The translations under genes and the position numbers were made by a program. A model generated the notes under the pieces. The model did no database searches, had not been told where the DNA came from, and saw nothing but the letters and a program-made list of their open reading frames with translations. DNA of 33,078 nucleotides. Source: an uncultured Bacteroidota bacterium. GTDB lineage: Bacteria; Bacteroidota; Bacteroidia; Chitinophagales; Chitinophagaceae. Where the stretch lies: NCBI GenBank assembly GCA_903824725.1, contig CAIJXU010000094.1:1-33078 (forward strand). Reading direction: 5' to 3'. Below, piece after piece: positions 1-9,672 of the stretch (its first letter is position 1; every line of letters begins with the position of its first letter).

Positions 1-24
1 ATAAATGTAAATAACAAAAAATAC

Positions 25-57
25 TTCTATAAATCAATGCAGTATTGAATTATAGAA
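25..57. repeat. 33-nt imperfect palindrome (hairpin) at left edge
   Basis: The arms TTCTATAA (25-32) and TTATAGAA (50-57) pair perfectly. After one A-A mismatch the inner arms TCAAT (34-38) and ATTGA (44-48) pair as well, leaving a GCAGT loop. It could be a terminator for a gene left of the window or a dispersed hairpin element. It lies beyond the gltD terminator and is not followed by a clear T-run on the plus strand, so the role is open. Confidence 0.4.
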
Positions 58-123
58 AATAATGTTTCCAAAGTCAAAATTTTCATTGTGGAAAAAAACT
101 AAGTTATTCCCACTTTAAAATGA

Positions 124-160
124 AAAAAGGGACTGAATTTTTAATTTTCAGTCCCTTTTT
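124..160 (-). terminator. intrinsic terminator after gltB-gltD
   Basis: A perfect 14-bp stem (124-137 with 147-160, core GGGACTGAA / TTCAGTCCC) encloses a 9-nt AT loop. The ends of the stem are A5 on one side and T5 on the other, so it can act in both directions. It lies 20 bp past the gltD stop codon and is the obvious end of the minus-strand glutamate synthase operon. Confidence 0.85.
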
Positions 161-179
161 AGAGCTTTTTGAGAAGTAT

Positions 180-1655
180 TTATATAGACTGTACAAACAA
201 ACTAGCATCTTTTGAAGCAAGGAGGGTAGATCCAGTTAGGAAAATATCTACTTGTCGGGCACATTCACGGCCTTCACTAATAGCCCAAACTACTAAAGAT
301 TGCCCACGACGCATATCACCTGCTGTAAAAACTTTGGCCACATTTGTTTTATAAGCTTGTTCGGTTGCTTTTACATTTCCTCGTTCATCCAATTCAATAT
401 CTAATTCATCTAATATGCCAGTAGGGTCAGGATGTAAAAATCCCATAGCTAAGAAAGCCAATTCACAAGGGATCTCTCTTATACTACCTTCCTTTTCAGT
501 AAACTTGGACGGTCGTCCATCAGGGCTACTGGTCCATTCAAGGTCCACAATTTGTAAAGCTTTTAAATTCCCTTTTTCATCACCAATAAAGGCTTTGGTA
601 GCAACCCCCCAAATTCTATCTGTTCCTTCTTCGTGCGAGGAGGTTGTTTTTAGTATCATAGGATAGGTGGGCCATGGCATATATTCAGCCCTTGATTCAG
701 GGGGCTTGGGTAGTAATTCAAATTGAGTGATGGATTTGGCTTGTTGTCTGTTAGAAGTACCAACGCAATCACTTCCTGTATCACCACCTCCAATGACTAC
801 TACATTTTTTTTGTTCGCATTGATTTCGTTTTCTTCTATATTAATAGCACTCACTCTTTTATTTTGTTGCTTTAAAAATTCCATGGCATAATGTACTCCC
901 TTCAAATCACGCCCTGGGATATTTAAGTCTCTTGGTATGGTAGAACCTCCTGCTAAAACAACGGCATGGTAATCACGCATAATATCATTGACCCTAATGT
1001 TTACGCCTACATTCGCGTTACAAATAAATTGGATCCCTTCTTGCTCCAATACAGCAATTCTTCGTTCAACTACTGTTTTATCTAATTTAAAATCAGGAAT
1101 GCCAAAACGTAATAAGCCTCCTGGTTTAGGATCGCGCTCAAATACAGTGACTTCATGACCTGCATAATTTAATTGTGCAGCAGTAGCCAAACCAGCGGGA
1201 CCTGATCCAATTACCGCTACTTTTTTACCTGTCCTCACATTGGGTTTACGTGGAGTGACAAATCCTTTTTCAAATGCAATCTCAATAATATGTTTTTCAA
1301 TTTCCTCAATGGCTACGGCTGGCTGATTAATACCTAACACACAAGCGCTTTCGCATGGTGCAGGACAAATACGTCCAGTGAATTCTGGAAAATTATTAGT
1401 TGATATTAAAATTTCGTAGGCCTCTTTCCATTCTTGTCGATATACTGCGTCATTAAATTCAGGGATAATATTTCCTAGAGGACATCCGTTGTGACAAAAA
1501 GGGACCCCGCAATTCATACACCTTGCTGATTGCTCGTTTAATTTTTTTTCTGGGAATAAAGACACAAACTCTTTATAATTCTGTTTCCTTTCCGTTACAG
1601 TTAATTTGGAAGGAAGCTCCCTTGTAAATTCTTTAAATCCTGTTGGTTTGCCCAT
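180..1655 (-). CDS. gltD: glutamate synthase small subunit (GltD)
   Basis: The beta subunit of NADPH-dependent glutamate synthase feeds electrons from NADPH through FAD and Fe-S clusters to GltB. The 491-aa length is normal for the family. The N-terminal Fe-S domain shows Cys46, 49, 54 and 58, then Cys97, 101 and 105. A Rossmann motif [10 protein letters not shown] near residue 150 binds FAD, and [11 protein letters not shown] near residue 290 belongs to the NADPH-binding domain. A C-terminal [16 protein letters not shown] segment is the usual second FAD contact. The ATG sits 5 nt after the gltB stop, so the two genes are almost certainly co-transcribed and translationally linked. A strong terminator follows. 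The family also includes related Fe-S flavoproteins, but linkage to gltB makes GltD secure. Confidence 0.97.
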   Translation of the reverse strand: MGKPTGFKEFTRELPSKLTVTERKQNYKEFVSLFPEKKLNEQSARCMNCGVPFCHNGCPLGNIIPEFNDAVYRQEWKEAYEILISTNNFPEFTGRICPAPCESACVLGINQPAVAIEEIEKHIIEIAFEKGFVTPRKPNVRTGKKVAVIGSGPAGLATAAQLNYAGHEVTVFERDPKPGGLLRFGIPDFKLDKTVVERRIAVLEQEGIQFICNANVGVNIRVNDIMRDYHAVVLAGGSTIPRDLNIPGRDLKGVHYAMEFLKQQNKRVSAINIEENEINANKKNVVVIGGGDTGSDCVGTSNRQQAKSITQFELLPKPPESRAEYMPWPTYPMILKTTSSHEEGTDRIWGVATKAFIGDEKGNLKALQIVDLEWTSSPDGRPSKFTEKEGSIREIPCELAFLAMGFLHPDPTGILDELDIELDERGNVKATEQAYKTNVAKVFTAGDMRRGQSLVVWAISEGRECARQVDIFLTGSTLLASKDASLFVQSI

Positions 1656-1660
1656 ATACT

Positions 1661-4600
1661 TTATTTTGCTGCCATCATTTTTTCCTTTTGTAATTGCAAA
1701 GCTTTTTTGTAATCACGAGGGAATACTTTGATAAAGTGTTTTAATTGATGATCAAAGTCGGCTAAAATAAATTTAGCGACTGAACTTCTAGTTTTGTCAA
1801 AATGTTGTTGAATTAAGTTTTTCAACAAATTCGCATCTTCTCCTTGAACAGGATCTAAATCCACCATTTCTTTATTGCACATGGATTCGAAATTATTTTG
1901 TACATCATATATATATGCAATACCGCCGCTCATGCCCGCTGCAAAATTGCGCCCTGTTGCGCCTAAGATAACGGCTGTGCCTCCTGTCATATATTCGCAG
2001 CCATGGTCTCCCACACCTTCTACAACTACGCTTGCACCTGAATTTCGAACAGCAAATCGCTCTCCAGCTTTTCCTCTTATAAATGCAATACCACTGGTAG
2101 CACCATACAAAGCTACGTTTCCAATAATAATATTTTCTTCAGGAATAAAGCTTGCTTTTTTATCAGGGTATACAATTAATTGTGCACCACTAAGTCCTTT
2201 TCCAAAATAATCATTGGCATCACCTTCTAATTCTAAAGTAACTCCTTTGGTATTGAATGCACCAAAGCTTTGTCCAGCTGTTCCTTTAAATGTAAAATGA
2301 ATAGTATCCTCAGGTAAGCCATCTGCTTTGTATACTTTAGTTATCTCATTGGAGACAATAGTGCCGGTCGTACGATCGGTATTTTTTATAGGAAAATCAG
2401 CAACTACTTTTTTTCTTTCCAAAAGAGCAGGTTGGGCAGCAGCTAATAATTTCCAATCCAATACATCGGCTAATAAATGGTCCTGTGCCTCAGTTTGGTA
2501 TAAACCAACTCCGTGTTCAGCAGGTTCTTTATATAGTACATCACTTAAATCTAAGTTTTTGTATTTCCAATGATTGATATTTTCGCGCATGGTTAATGCA
2601 TCCACTTGTCCCACCATTTCATTAATAGTTCGATAGCCTAATTCAGCCATGATTTCACGAAGCTCTTCTGTTATAAATTCAAAAAAACGAACCACATGAT
2701 CGGGATCGCCTGTAAATCTTTTACGTAATTCAGGATCCTGCGTTGCTACACCCACAGGACAAGTATTCATATGACACTTGCGCATCATGATGCAACCTTC
2801 TACAATTAATGCAGCTGTTGCTACACCCCATTCTTCGGCACCTAATAAAGTAGCAATCGCAATATCGCGACCTGTTTTCATTTGGCCATCGGCTTGTACA
2901 ACTACACGACTACGAAGTTTATTTTTTACTAAGGTTTGATGTGTCTCTGCCAAACCCAATTCCCAAGGTAAGCCTGCATGTTTGATAGAACTTAATGGGG
3001 AAGCACCCGTGCCTCCATCAAAGCCAGCAATTAAAACAACATCTGCTTTTGCTTTGGTAACTCCTGCAGCAATGGTGCCAACACCTGCTTTGGAAACTAA
3101 TTTTACATTAATTCTGGCAGCACGGTTTGCATTTTTTAAATCAAATATGAGTTGAGATAAATCTTCAATAGAATAAATATCATGATGGGGTGGAGGTGAA
3201 ATTAATCCAACACCCGGTGTTGCGTGTCTAGTTTTACCAATCCAATCATCTACTTTATCTCCAGGTAATTGCCCGCCTTCTCCTGGTTTTGCACCTTGTG
3301 CCATTTTAATTTGTAGTTCATCTGCTTCAGACAAATAATAACTAGTGACACCAAAGCGCGCACTCGCCACTTGTTTGATGGCGCTGCGCATAGAATCCCC
3401 ATTCGGTAATTTTTGATAACGAATTTCATCTTCGCCACCTTCTCCTGTATTACTTTTTCCGCCTAAACGGTTCATCGCAATAGCTAGTGTTGTATGCGCT
3501 TCCCATGATATGGAACCAAAGGACATGGCACCTGTTGCAAATCTTTTGTAGATAGCACTAGCTGGTTCAACCTCGTCAATAGAAATAGATGGTCGAGTAG
3601 GTTTAAAATTAAATAAGCTTCTTAGTGTGCAAGCTTTTTCAGTTTGATCGTTTACTAATTTTGAATATTTTTTAAAACTAGGGTAATCATTCATTTTAGT
3701 GGAATGCTGTAATAAATGAATGGTTTGTGGATTGAATAAATGAAATTCTCCACGGCGTTTCCATTGGTAAACACCCCCTTCGGCCAAACGATCAACAGGA
3801 GATGATTTTTTAGCAAAGGCTAAATCATGTTTTGCTAAAATTTCTTTTGCTATTTCATCTAATCCCATGCCATTGATTCGAGAAGTAGCGCCTGTAAAAT
3901 GTTTGTTGACTACTTCTTTATTAATTCCAATAATTTCAAAAATTTGCGCGCCTTGATATGATTGCAAAGTGGAGATACCCATCTTTGAAAACACTTTGTA
4001 CAAACCTTCATTCACGGCTTTGATATAATTCTTCTTTAATTTTTCGGCGTCGTATTCGGATTTTATTTTGTCAAATAATTTCATATCCCTTATAGTGGAC
4101 AATGCCATATAAGGATTAATTGCAGTGGCACCAAAGCCTATTAAACAAGCATAATGGTGCACTTCCCAAACATCACCTGCTTCAACAATGATGCCTACTT
4201 TTCCTCTAAGTCCTTTTCTAATTAAGTGATGGTGTACACTTGAGCATGCTAATAAAGTAGGAATGGCAGCGTGTTCAGAGTCTATAGATCGATCTGTTAA
4301 AATAAGTACTTCGAAACCATCTTCCACAGCGTCAACTGCATAACGACATAAACGATCCAATCCTCTTTTTAAAGAACCTTCTTTTCCGTCGGCCCTAAAA
4401 TAACATTGTAATGTTTTCGCTTGAAAAACACCGGTATCAATACTTCTTATTTTTTCTAATTCGTGGTTGGATAAAATGGGATGCTTTAAGGCAACACAAT
4501 GGCTGGCCATTGGATCTTCGGTTAACAAATTTCCTTGGCTACCCACAAAATTGGCTAAGGACATCACCATTCTTTCGCGAATAGGATCAATTGGGGGATT

Positions 4601-6184
4601 GGTTACTTGTGCAAATAATTGTTTAAAGTAACTCGAGATATGCTGTGGTTGATCACTTAAAACGGCTAATGGCGTATCTGTTCCCATTGATCCAATTGGC
4701 TCCTTGCCATCAATAGCCATAGGTGTAATGATATTTTCTAAATCTTCCTTGCTGTATCCAAATGCCTTTTGATATTTAAAAATTTGATCGTGTTCTAAAT
4801 GTGTAAATTGAATGCGAGGCTCAGGTAATTCTTCTAAACGAATTTTATATTTATTTAACCAATCAGCATAAGGTTGTTGCGCACATATGGTTTGTTTTAA
4901 ATCATTATCGCTAATAATTTTTCCTGCTTCCATATCTACCACAAACATTTTACCTGGTTGTAAACGACCTTTTTCAATAATGATGGCTGGATCAATGGGT
5001 AATGCACCTGTTTCAGATGCCATAATCACTCGATCGTCATTAGTGACACAATACCTTGAAGGTCTTAATCCGTTTCGGTCTAATGTGGCACCAATTATTT
5101 TTCCATCTGTAAATGAAATGGAAGCTGGACCATCCCATGGTTCCATAATAGCAGCATGAAATTCGTAAAATGCTTTTTTAATCGGGTCCATTAATTCATT
5201 ACCATCCCATGCTTCAGGAATCAACATCATCATCACATGGGGTAAAGAACGTCCAGATAAAGTAAGTAATTCAATTACATTATCCAAGCAAGCTGAATCC
5301 GATTGCCCTGTTGTAACAACAGGTAAAATCATATCTAATTCCTCCTTTGTAAAATAAGGAGAGAAGAAGCTATTTTCATTGGATCTAAGCCAATTTAAAT
5401 TGCCTTGTAAAGTATTAATCTCACCGTTGTGCGCAATGTATCTAAAAGGTTGTGCCAATTTCCATGAAGGGAAAGTATTGGTAGCAAAACGAGAATGCAC
5501 TAATCCAAAAGCAGAAACGACACGCTTATCGCTTAAATCCGGAAAATATTCTCTTACTTGTTTACTTGTCAATTGTCCTTTGTAAACAATTACTCTTTGT
5601 GATAAAGAAGACATATAAAACCCAATGGCTTCTTTTTTAATAGAGTTATTAATGGTATGAGATGCGTAATTTTTTAATATAAATAATTTACGTTCAAAAT
5701 CTTCAGGGTCAGAAATGTGGTCTGGCTTTTTTACAAAAACTTGCTCCATGATAGGTTCTACCGATAAAGCAGAAGGACCAATGGTATCTTTAACAACAGG
5801 TACCGATCTATAGCCAATAATTTCAATGCCTAATTTTTCGGCTGCGCGTGAAAAAATTTCCTTGCATTCCTCTTTGATTCCTTTTTCTGCTGGAAAAAAT
5901 ATAAATCCAACACCGTATTCATTTGAGTTGGGAAGATGAATGCCTTTGTGTAATAATTCATCAAAGAAAAATTCATGTGGTATTTGTATCATAATACCAG
6001 CACCGTCTCCTGTATTAATTTCACATCCGCAAGCACCGCGGTGTTCCATGTTTTCTAAAATAGTAAGGGCGTCTCCCACATTTTGATGTGACTTAATACC
6101 TTTGATATGGGCAACAAATCCGATACCACAAGCGTCGTGTTCATAAGCAGGATTGTACAATCCTAAGTTTTCATTTTTCGTCAT
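1661..6184 (-). CDS. gltB: glutamate synthase large subunit (GltB)
   Basis: The alpha subunit of glutamate synthase makes two glutamates from glutamine and 2-oxoglutarate in ammonium assimilation. The protein has about 1507 aa, the usual full length. The class II glutamine amidotransferase domain starts at the Cys of HDACGIGFVAH (Cys19 from the chosen ATG), so a short propeptide should be removed to expose that Cys. The central and FMN-binding synthase domains follow (residues about 470-1200), with the [3Fe-4S] motif CxxxxxCHMNTC. The C-terminal GXGXG beta-helix domain contains repeated Gly-rich turns. I chose the ATG at 6184; a TTG two codons upstream (6190) is also open. gltD follows after 5 nt. 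No truncation or frameshift is visible. Confidence 0.97.
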   Translation of the reverse strand: MTKNENLGLYNPAYEHDACGIGFVAHIKGIKSHQNVGDALTILENMEHRGACGCEINTGDGAGIMIQIPHEFFFDELLHKGIHLPNSNEYGVGFIFFPAEKGIKEECKEIFSRAAEKLGIEIIGYRSVPVVKDTIGPSALSVEPIMEQVFVKKPDHISDPEDFERKLFILKNYASHTINNSIKKEAIGFYMSSLSQRVIVYKGQLTSKQVREYFPDLSDKRVVSAFGLVHSRFATNTFPSWKLAQPFRYIAHNGEINTLQGNLNWLRSNENSFFSPYFTKEELDMILPVVTTGQSDSACLDNVIELLTLSGRSLPHVMMMLIPEAWDGNELMDPIKKAFYEFHAAIMEPWDGPASISFTDGKIIGATLDRNGLRPSRYCVTNDDRVIMASETGALPIDPAIIIEKGRLQPGKMFVVDMEAGKIISDNDLKQTICAQQPYADWLNKYKIRLEELPEPRIQFTHLEHDQIFKYQKAFGYSKEDLENIITPMAIDGKEPIGSMGTDTPLAVLSDQPQHISSYFKQLFAQVTNPPIDPIRERMVMSLANFVGSQGNLLTEDPMASHCVALKHPILSNHELEKIRSIDTGVFQAKTLQCYFRADGKEGSLKRGLDRLCRYAVDAVEDGFEVLILTDRSIDSEHAAIPTLLACSSVHHHLIRKGLRGKVGIIVEAGDVWEVHHYACLIGFGATAINPYMALSTIRDMKLFDKIKSEYDAEKLKKNYIKAVNEGLYKVFSKMGISTLQSYQGAQIFEIIGINKEVVNKHFTGATSRINGMGLDEIAKEILAKHDLAFAKKSSPVDRLAEGGVYQWKRRGEFHLFNPQTIHLLQHSTKMNDYPSFKKYSKLVNDQTEKACTLRSLFNFKPTRPSISIDEVEPASAIYKRFATGAMSFGSISWEAHTTLAIAMNRLGGKSNTGEGGEDEIRYQKLPNGDSMRSAIKQVASARFGVTSYYLSEADELQIKMAQGAKPGEGGQLPGDKVDDWIGKTRHATPGVGLISPPPHHDIYSIEDLSQLIFDLKNANRAARINVKLVSKAGVGTIAAGVTKAKADVVLIAGFDGGTGASPLSSIKHAGLPWELGLAETHQTLVKNKLRSRVVVQADGQMKTGRDIAIATLLGAEEWGVATAALIVEGCIMMRKCHMNTCPVGVATQDPELRKRFTGDPDHVVRFFEFITEELREIMAELGYRTINEMVGQVDALTMRENINHWKYKNLDLSDVLYKEPAEHGVGLYQTEAQDHLLADVLDWKLLAAAQPALLERKKVVADFPIKNTDRTTGTIVSNEITKVYKADGLPEDTIHFTFKGTAGQSFGAFNTKGVTLELEGDANDYFGKGLSGAQLIVYPDKKASFIPEENIIIGNVALYGATSGIAFIRGKAGERFAVRNSGASVVVEGVGDHGCEYMTGGTAVILGATGRNFAAGMSGGIAYIYDVQNNFESMCNKEMVDLDPVQGEDANLLKNLIQQHFDKTRSSVAKFILADFDHQLKHFIKVFPRDYKKALQLQKEKMMAAK

Positions 6185-6305
6185 TTCCAACCAATTAATT
6201 AAAGGATAATTCTACTAGGTAGGTGATTCGTGGAAAATTACGAAATAAAGAGGATTTTTTATAGCAGATTTGCAAGAAATTTACGCACCATTTGAAATCT
6301 TATAC

Positions 6306-6336
6306 CAAAACGAGGCTTATATTAAATCGAATCAAA
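6306..6336 (-). promoter_or_regulatory. candidate gltB promoter
   Basis: Read on the minus strand, TTTG (6333-6336) is followed after exactly 19 nt by TCGTTTTG (6306-6313). The Bacteroidota housekeeping consensus is TTTG-N19-TAnnTTTG, and only one specified base differs. This would give a leader of a little over 100 nt before the gltB ATG. The call rests on the motif and spacing alone. Confidence 0.35.
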
Positions 6337-6400
6337 TAACAACTGTTCGCATTTGTATTTTTTGAAATATTTTAAAAGCGCTGAGGTGTAGGAGGGCTAG

Positions 6401-7225
6401 TTAAAATGTATCTAATCGAAGGTGCTGAGTTAAAGGAGTGGATGCCCATGTAAAGCCTTTTGGGAAAATGCCAAAAAGGGAGCTTCCCGAGCCTGTCATA
6501 CTTGCATACAATGCACCTTGAGCATACAATTCCTCTTTTAGAGACCCAATAAGCGGGTGCGCTTTCATTACGGGGGCTTCAAAATCATTAACTAATTCCT
6601 GTTTCCAAGTAGACAAGGGTTGTTGAACGATTTTAGCGATCTCTTTTTCTTTTTTACAAGGAGTGATTTGTTGAAAAGCCCAAGGGGTCGGTATATGAAT
6701 TTGAGGATGAATTAAAACAATAGTATAGGGAGATAAATCAATTGCAATGGGATTAAGTATTTCACCTTTTCCCTGCGCTTGACAAGGTTGATCAAATAAA
6801 AAAAATGCACAATCGCTACCTAGTTTTTCAGCGTATTGAATAAGTTGCGTTTTATTTAATTGAAGATGAAATAAAGAATTTAAAATTTGTAAAACGGCAG
6901 TACCATCGCTTGAACCACCACCTAAGCCTGCACCCATCGGAATGTTTTTATGCAAGTGCATTTGAATTGCAGAGAGAGTAGGAAAATCGACTTTTAATAA
7001 ATGGTAGGCTTTAACACAAAGATTATTTGAAGTATCTCCTGGAATAGTTAATCCAGAATGTGTAAAATGGATTGATTCGCTATAACCCTTGCCAGAAGCG
7101 GTTATTTCAACAATGTCTTTTAAATGAACTGGATAAAATACAGTATCTATATCATGAAACCCATCTTTTCTTTTACTAAGAATAGATAAGCCCAAATTTA
7201 TTTTGCAATGAGGGAATTGAATCAT
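6401..7225 (-). CDS. ispE: 4-diphosphocytidyl-2-C-methyl-D-erythritol kinase (IspE)
   Basis: A GHMP-family kinase that phosphorylates the 2-OH of CDP-methylerythritol in the MEP pathway to isoprenoid precursors. The 274-aa protein begins with the typical CKINLGLSILSKRKDGFHDI substrate region. The ATP-binding GHMP motif PMGAGLGGGSSDGTAV lies near residue 95, and the C-terminal MTGSGSSLFGIF motif near residue 245. All expected motifs are present. Its start codon lies 3 nt after the stop codon of the upstream nuclease gene, so it is probably the last gene of the etfB-etfA-nuclease-ispE unit. The only notable feature is this unusual partnership with electron transfer flavoprotein genes. Confidence 0.95.
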   Translation of the reverse strand: MIQFPHCKINLGLSILSKRKDGFHDIDTVFYPVHLKDIVEITASGKGYSESIHFTHSGLTIPGDTSNNLCVKAYHLLKVDFPTLSAIQMHLHKNIPMGAGLGGGSSDGTAVLQILNSLFHLQLNKTQLIQYAEKLGSDCAFFLFDQPCQAQGKGEILNPIAIDLSPYTIVLIHPQIHIPTPWAFQQITPCKKEKEIAKIVQQPLSTWKQELVNDFEAPVMKAHPLIGSLKEELYAQGALYASMTGSGSSLFGIFPKGFTWASTPLTQHLRLDTF

Positions 7226-7228
7226 TAT

Positions 7229-7819
7229 TTATGATTTCTTTTGCGCATTTTTTTTATTGATTTCATCTCGAATATCAATTGCGCGGATATAATCTTCCTG
7301 TTCTAAAACTTCTTTTAATAAATGATTCAATTCGATAAGAGATAAATTAGATAAATCATTAATGGGGGTAGGCTCGTTCATTGTAGTGGAGAGCATTGAT
7401 TTATCAGCACTTTCATTGGCCAATCCTGCTTGCTCTAAAATATTGGAATATACATAAATGGGACAACCAAATCGAACCGCCAATGCAATCGCGTCACTAG
7501 TTCGACTATCTATTTCAATTGTATCATTGGCTGTAAAGCATACTAGTTTTGAATAAAAAATACCTTCTTGTAAATCACATATATATACTTCCTGTAATTG
7601 TATGCCAAAAGCAGTCATGAAATTTTTCATTAAATCATGCGTCAAAGGACGGGAAGGATGCATGTTTTCCAAAGCAACTGCAATGGCTTGTGCCTCAAAA
7701 CCACCAATGACAATGGGGAGTCGGCGTAATCCATTCACTTCACCTAAAATAACTGCATAAGAGTTAGATTGCGTGATGCTGTGGGAGAGGGCTACTATTT
7801 CTAATTCAATTTTTTCCAT
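7229..7819 (-). CDS. bifunctional nuclease family protein with UVR motif
   Basis: A 196-aa protein with an N-terminal BFN (DUF151) domain over about residues 1-135, recognised by EIVALSHSITQSNSYAVILGEV and the IVIGGFEAQAIA and SRTSDAIALAVRFGCPIYV segments. A short C-terminal UVR-like helical hairpin follows (about residues 155-190, LLKEVLEQEDYIRAIDIRDEI). BFN proteins were first described as having DNase and RNase activity in plants, and bacterial roles are poorly defined. The UVR motif is the UvrB-UvrC contact element and suggests protein-protein interaction. The gene sits between etfA and ispE with short gaps (34 nt and 3 nt). The family is confident; the cellular role is not. Confidence 0.9.
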   Translation of the reverse strand: MEKIELEIVALSHSITQSNSYAVILGEVNGLRRLPIVIGGFEAQAIAVALENMHPSRPLTHDLMKNFMTAFGIQLQEVYICDLQEGIFYSKLVCFTANDTIEIDSRTSDAIALAVRFGCPIYVYSNILEQAGLANESADKSMLSTTMNEPTPINDLSNLSLIELNHLLKEVLEQEDYIRAIDIRDEINKKNAQKKS

Positions 7820-7853
7820 ACTAGTTTTGACCCCCTAAAGTTAAATAATTATA

Positions 7854-8816
7854 TTATTGATTGTGCTTCATTTTTAAAATGGCTGCAGTCAATGCTGGAA
7901 CCACTTCAAATGCATCTCCAATTACGCCATAATCTGCGGCCTTAAAAAAGGGGGCTTCGGAATCCTTGTTAATGACGACGATGGTTTTACTGCGATTGAC
8001 ACCTGCTAAATGCTGAATAGCACCCGAAATGCCAATGGCAATATATAAATCTGGCGCAATTTGGATACCCGTTTGCCCTACATGTTCATGATGGGGTCTC
8101 CAATCTGAATCGGAAACGGGACGGCTACAGGCAGTAGCAGCGCCAAGTGCTTTGGCGAGGTCCAATAAAATACCCCAATTTTCTGGTCCCCTTAATCCCC
8201 GACCACCACTCACTACAAGACTGGCTTCGGTTAAAGGGATTTCTCCTTTTACTTTATTAATGTTGGTTACTTTAATTGATGCCGGCGGAATGGGTAAATC
8301 AATGGATTGAACGAGTGCGGTATTTTCATATGGATGCACCCCAAAACTATTTTGATTAATTGCAATTACTTTAATGGGGCTTTCTATTTTAATAGAAGCA
8401 AAGGCCTTGCCTGAAAAAACAGTTTTAGTGACTTCAAATCCATCTTGCAAACTAGGTAGACGGCAAGCGCCTGTTACAATGCCTGCAGATAATTTTACTG
8501 CTACAGCAGGAGCGAGGGCTTTACCATTGATATTATGTGCAAAAATCACCACAGTCGCCCCAAGGCTTTTTGCAGCAGTAGCAATTAAATTGGAATGTAC
8601 TTTGGCATCGAAAGTATTTAAACTTTCATTTTTTAACTGATGTACTTTTTGTGCACCTAGTTTTCCTAATTCAGTTAAATCATCTTCTACTGCACCAAGT
8701 ATCAATGCCTCTGCACTGCAATTCAAAAGTTTTGCTATAGCGGCACCATAACTAATGGCTTCCTGTGTTGCTTTTTTAATTTGATTGTCCGCGTGGTCAA
8801 TATATATAAGTACCAT
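7854..8816 (-). CDS. etfA: electron transfer flavoprotein alpha subunit (EtfA/FixB)
   Basis: The FAD-binding subunit of the ETF heterodimer, which takes electrons from acyl-CoA dehydrogenases and passes them on to the respiratory chain. The 320-aa length fits. The C-terminal FAD domain holds the hallmark stretches VVSGGRGLRG (near residue 203), ATACSRPVSDSDWRPHHEHVGQ and LYIAIGISGAIQHLAG, with VINKDSEAPFFKAADYGVIGD near the end. The N-terminal half is the more variable ETF fold. etfB lies 25 nt upstream on the same strand. It is the housekeeping-length type, without the extra ferredoxin domain seen in some bifurcating ETFs, so a beta-oxidation or amino-acid catabolism role is likely. Confidence 0.95.
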   Translation of the reverse strand: MVLIYIDHADNQIKKATQEAISYGAAIAKLLNCSAEALILGAVEDDLTELGKLGAQKVHQLKNESLNTFDAKVHSNLIATAAKSLGATVVIFAHNINGKALAPAVAVKLSAGIVTGACRLPSLQDGFEVTKTVFSGKAFASIKIESPIKVIAINQNSFGVHPYENTALVQSIDLPIPPASIKVTNINKVKGEIPLTEASLVVSGGRGLRGPENWGILLDLAKALGAATACSRPVSDSDWRPHHEHVGQTGIQIAPDLYIAIGISGAIQHLAGVNRSKTIVVINKDSEAPFFKAADYGVIGDAFEVVPALTAAILKMKHNQ

Positions 8817-8841
8817 ATAATATTATTTTTGGAATGGGGTA

Positions 8842-9585
8842 TTAAATAACTTTTGCTTCTTCTTTTAACAATCGAACGAGTTCATCCATCTGATCAGGAG
8901 CGATTAATTTTACTCCTGTTTTAGTAGGAGGTAAATTAAATTCTTTAATCTGAGTCAATGGTGTAGTAGGGGTAGGCTCCACTATTTTTAATGGCTTTGT
9001 TCTTGCCGCCATAATGCCACGCATGTTAGGAATTCTTTGTTCGGCCATTCCTTTTTGACAACTCACTACCATTGGAAGCTGGACTTCATTGGTTTCTTCG
9101 CCCCCTTCAATTTCTCTAATGAGGGTGGCTGTGTTTCCGTTAAGTTCTAAATGATTGGCTAATGAAACAAAAGGCAGGTCTAACAAAGCGGATAACATGG
9201 ATCCAATGCAGGAACTGTTATAATCGATGGTCTCCTTCCCTGTTAAAATTAAATCATAGGATCCTTGTTTTACTATAAAGGCAATTTGTTCTGCGATCTC
9301 ATTGGAATCATTGCTATTTAAATGAACACGGATGGCTTCATCCCCACCCAAAGCCAAAGCTTTTCTAAGAATAGGCTCTACTTCAACACCGCCCACTGTA
9401 ATTAAATGTATTTGGGTACTAGGATCTTTTTCCTTTATTTCAATCGCTCTTACTAATGAATACCATTCGTCATAAGGGTTGATGATCCACTGTACTCCAT
9501 TTTCATCGAACTTTGTATTACCTTCGGTGAACGCAATTTTAGCAGTGGTGTCCGGTGTTTTACTGATACAAACTAAAATGTTCAT
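8842..9585 (-). CDS. etfB: electron transfer flavoprotein beta subunit (EtfB/FixA)
   Basis: The AMP-binding partner of EtfA. The 247-aa protein opens with MNILVCISKTPDTTAKIAF, which is typical. It contains ILTGKETIDYNSSCIGSMLSALLDLPFV (about residues 113-140), where an acidic/adenine-binding loop usually lies, and the ETF beta signature region around EIEGGEETNEVQLPMVVSCQKG. It is the first gene of the minus-strand unit etfB-etfA-nuclease-ispE. A TATATTTG element lies 40 nt upstream of the ATG and probably belongs to its promoter. No anomalies are visible. Confidence 0.95.
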   Translation of the reverse strand: MNILVCISKTPDTTAKIAFTEGNTKFDENGVQWIINPYDEWYSLVRAIEIKEKDPSTQIHLITVGGVEVEPILRKALALGGDEAIRVHLNSNDSNEIAEQIAFIVKQGSYDLILTGKETIDYNSSCIGSMLSALLDLPFVSLANHLELNGNTATLIREIEGGEETNEVQLPMVVSCQKGMAEQRIPNMRGIMAARTKPLKIVEPTPTTPLTQIKEFNLPPTKTGVKLIAPDQMDELVRLLKEEAKVI

Positions 9586-9624
9586 AGTCTATCTTTTAAA
9601 TTTTGGTTGTTTATGCAACTAATG

Positions 9625-9632
9625 CAAATATA
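9625..9632 (-). promoter_or_regulatory. candidate -7 element for the etfB operon
   Basis: The minus strand reads TATATTTG, an exact match to the Bacteroidota -7 consensus TAnnTTTG, about 40 nt before the etfB ATG. No TTTG lies 19 nt upstream of it, so the -33 half is missing or degenerate. Confidence 0.45.
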
Positions 9633-9672
9633 AGATAGTTTTTAACCATCTATGCAGTAAAAATTAGATAAG

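Noticed and set aside
169..666. Plus-strand open frames opposite gltD
   Set aside because: They are shadows of gltD: no recognisable protein features, and the opposite frame is a complete GltD with all motifs.
6185..6190. TTG start for GltB two codons upstream
   Set aside because: The ATG at 6184 is the more usual start and leaves a normal short propeptide before the catalytic Cys; the difference is two residues.
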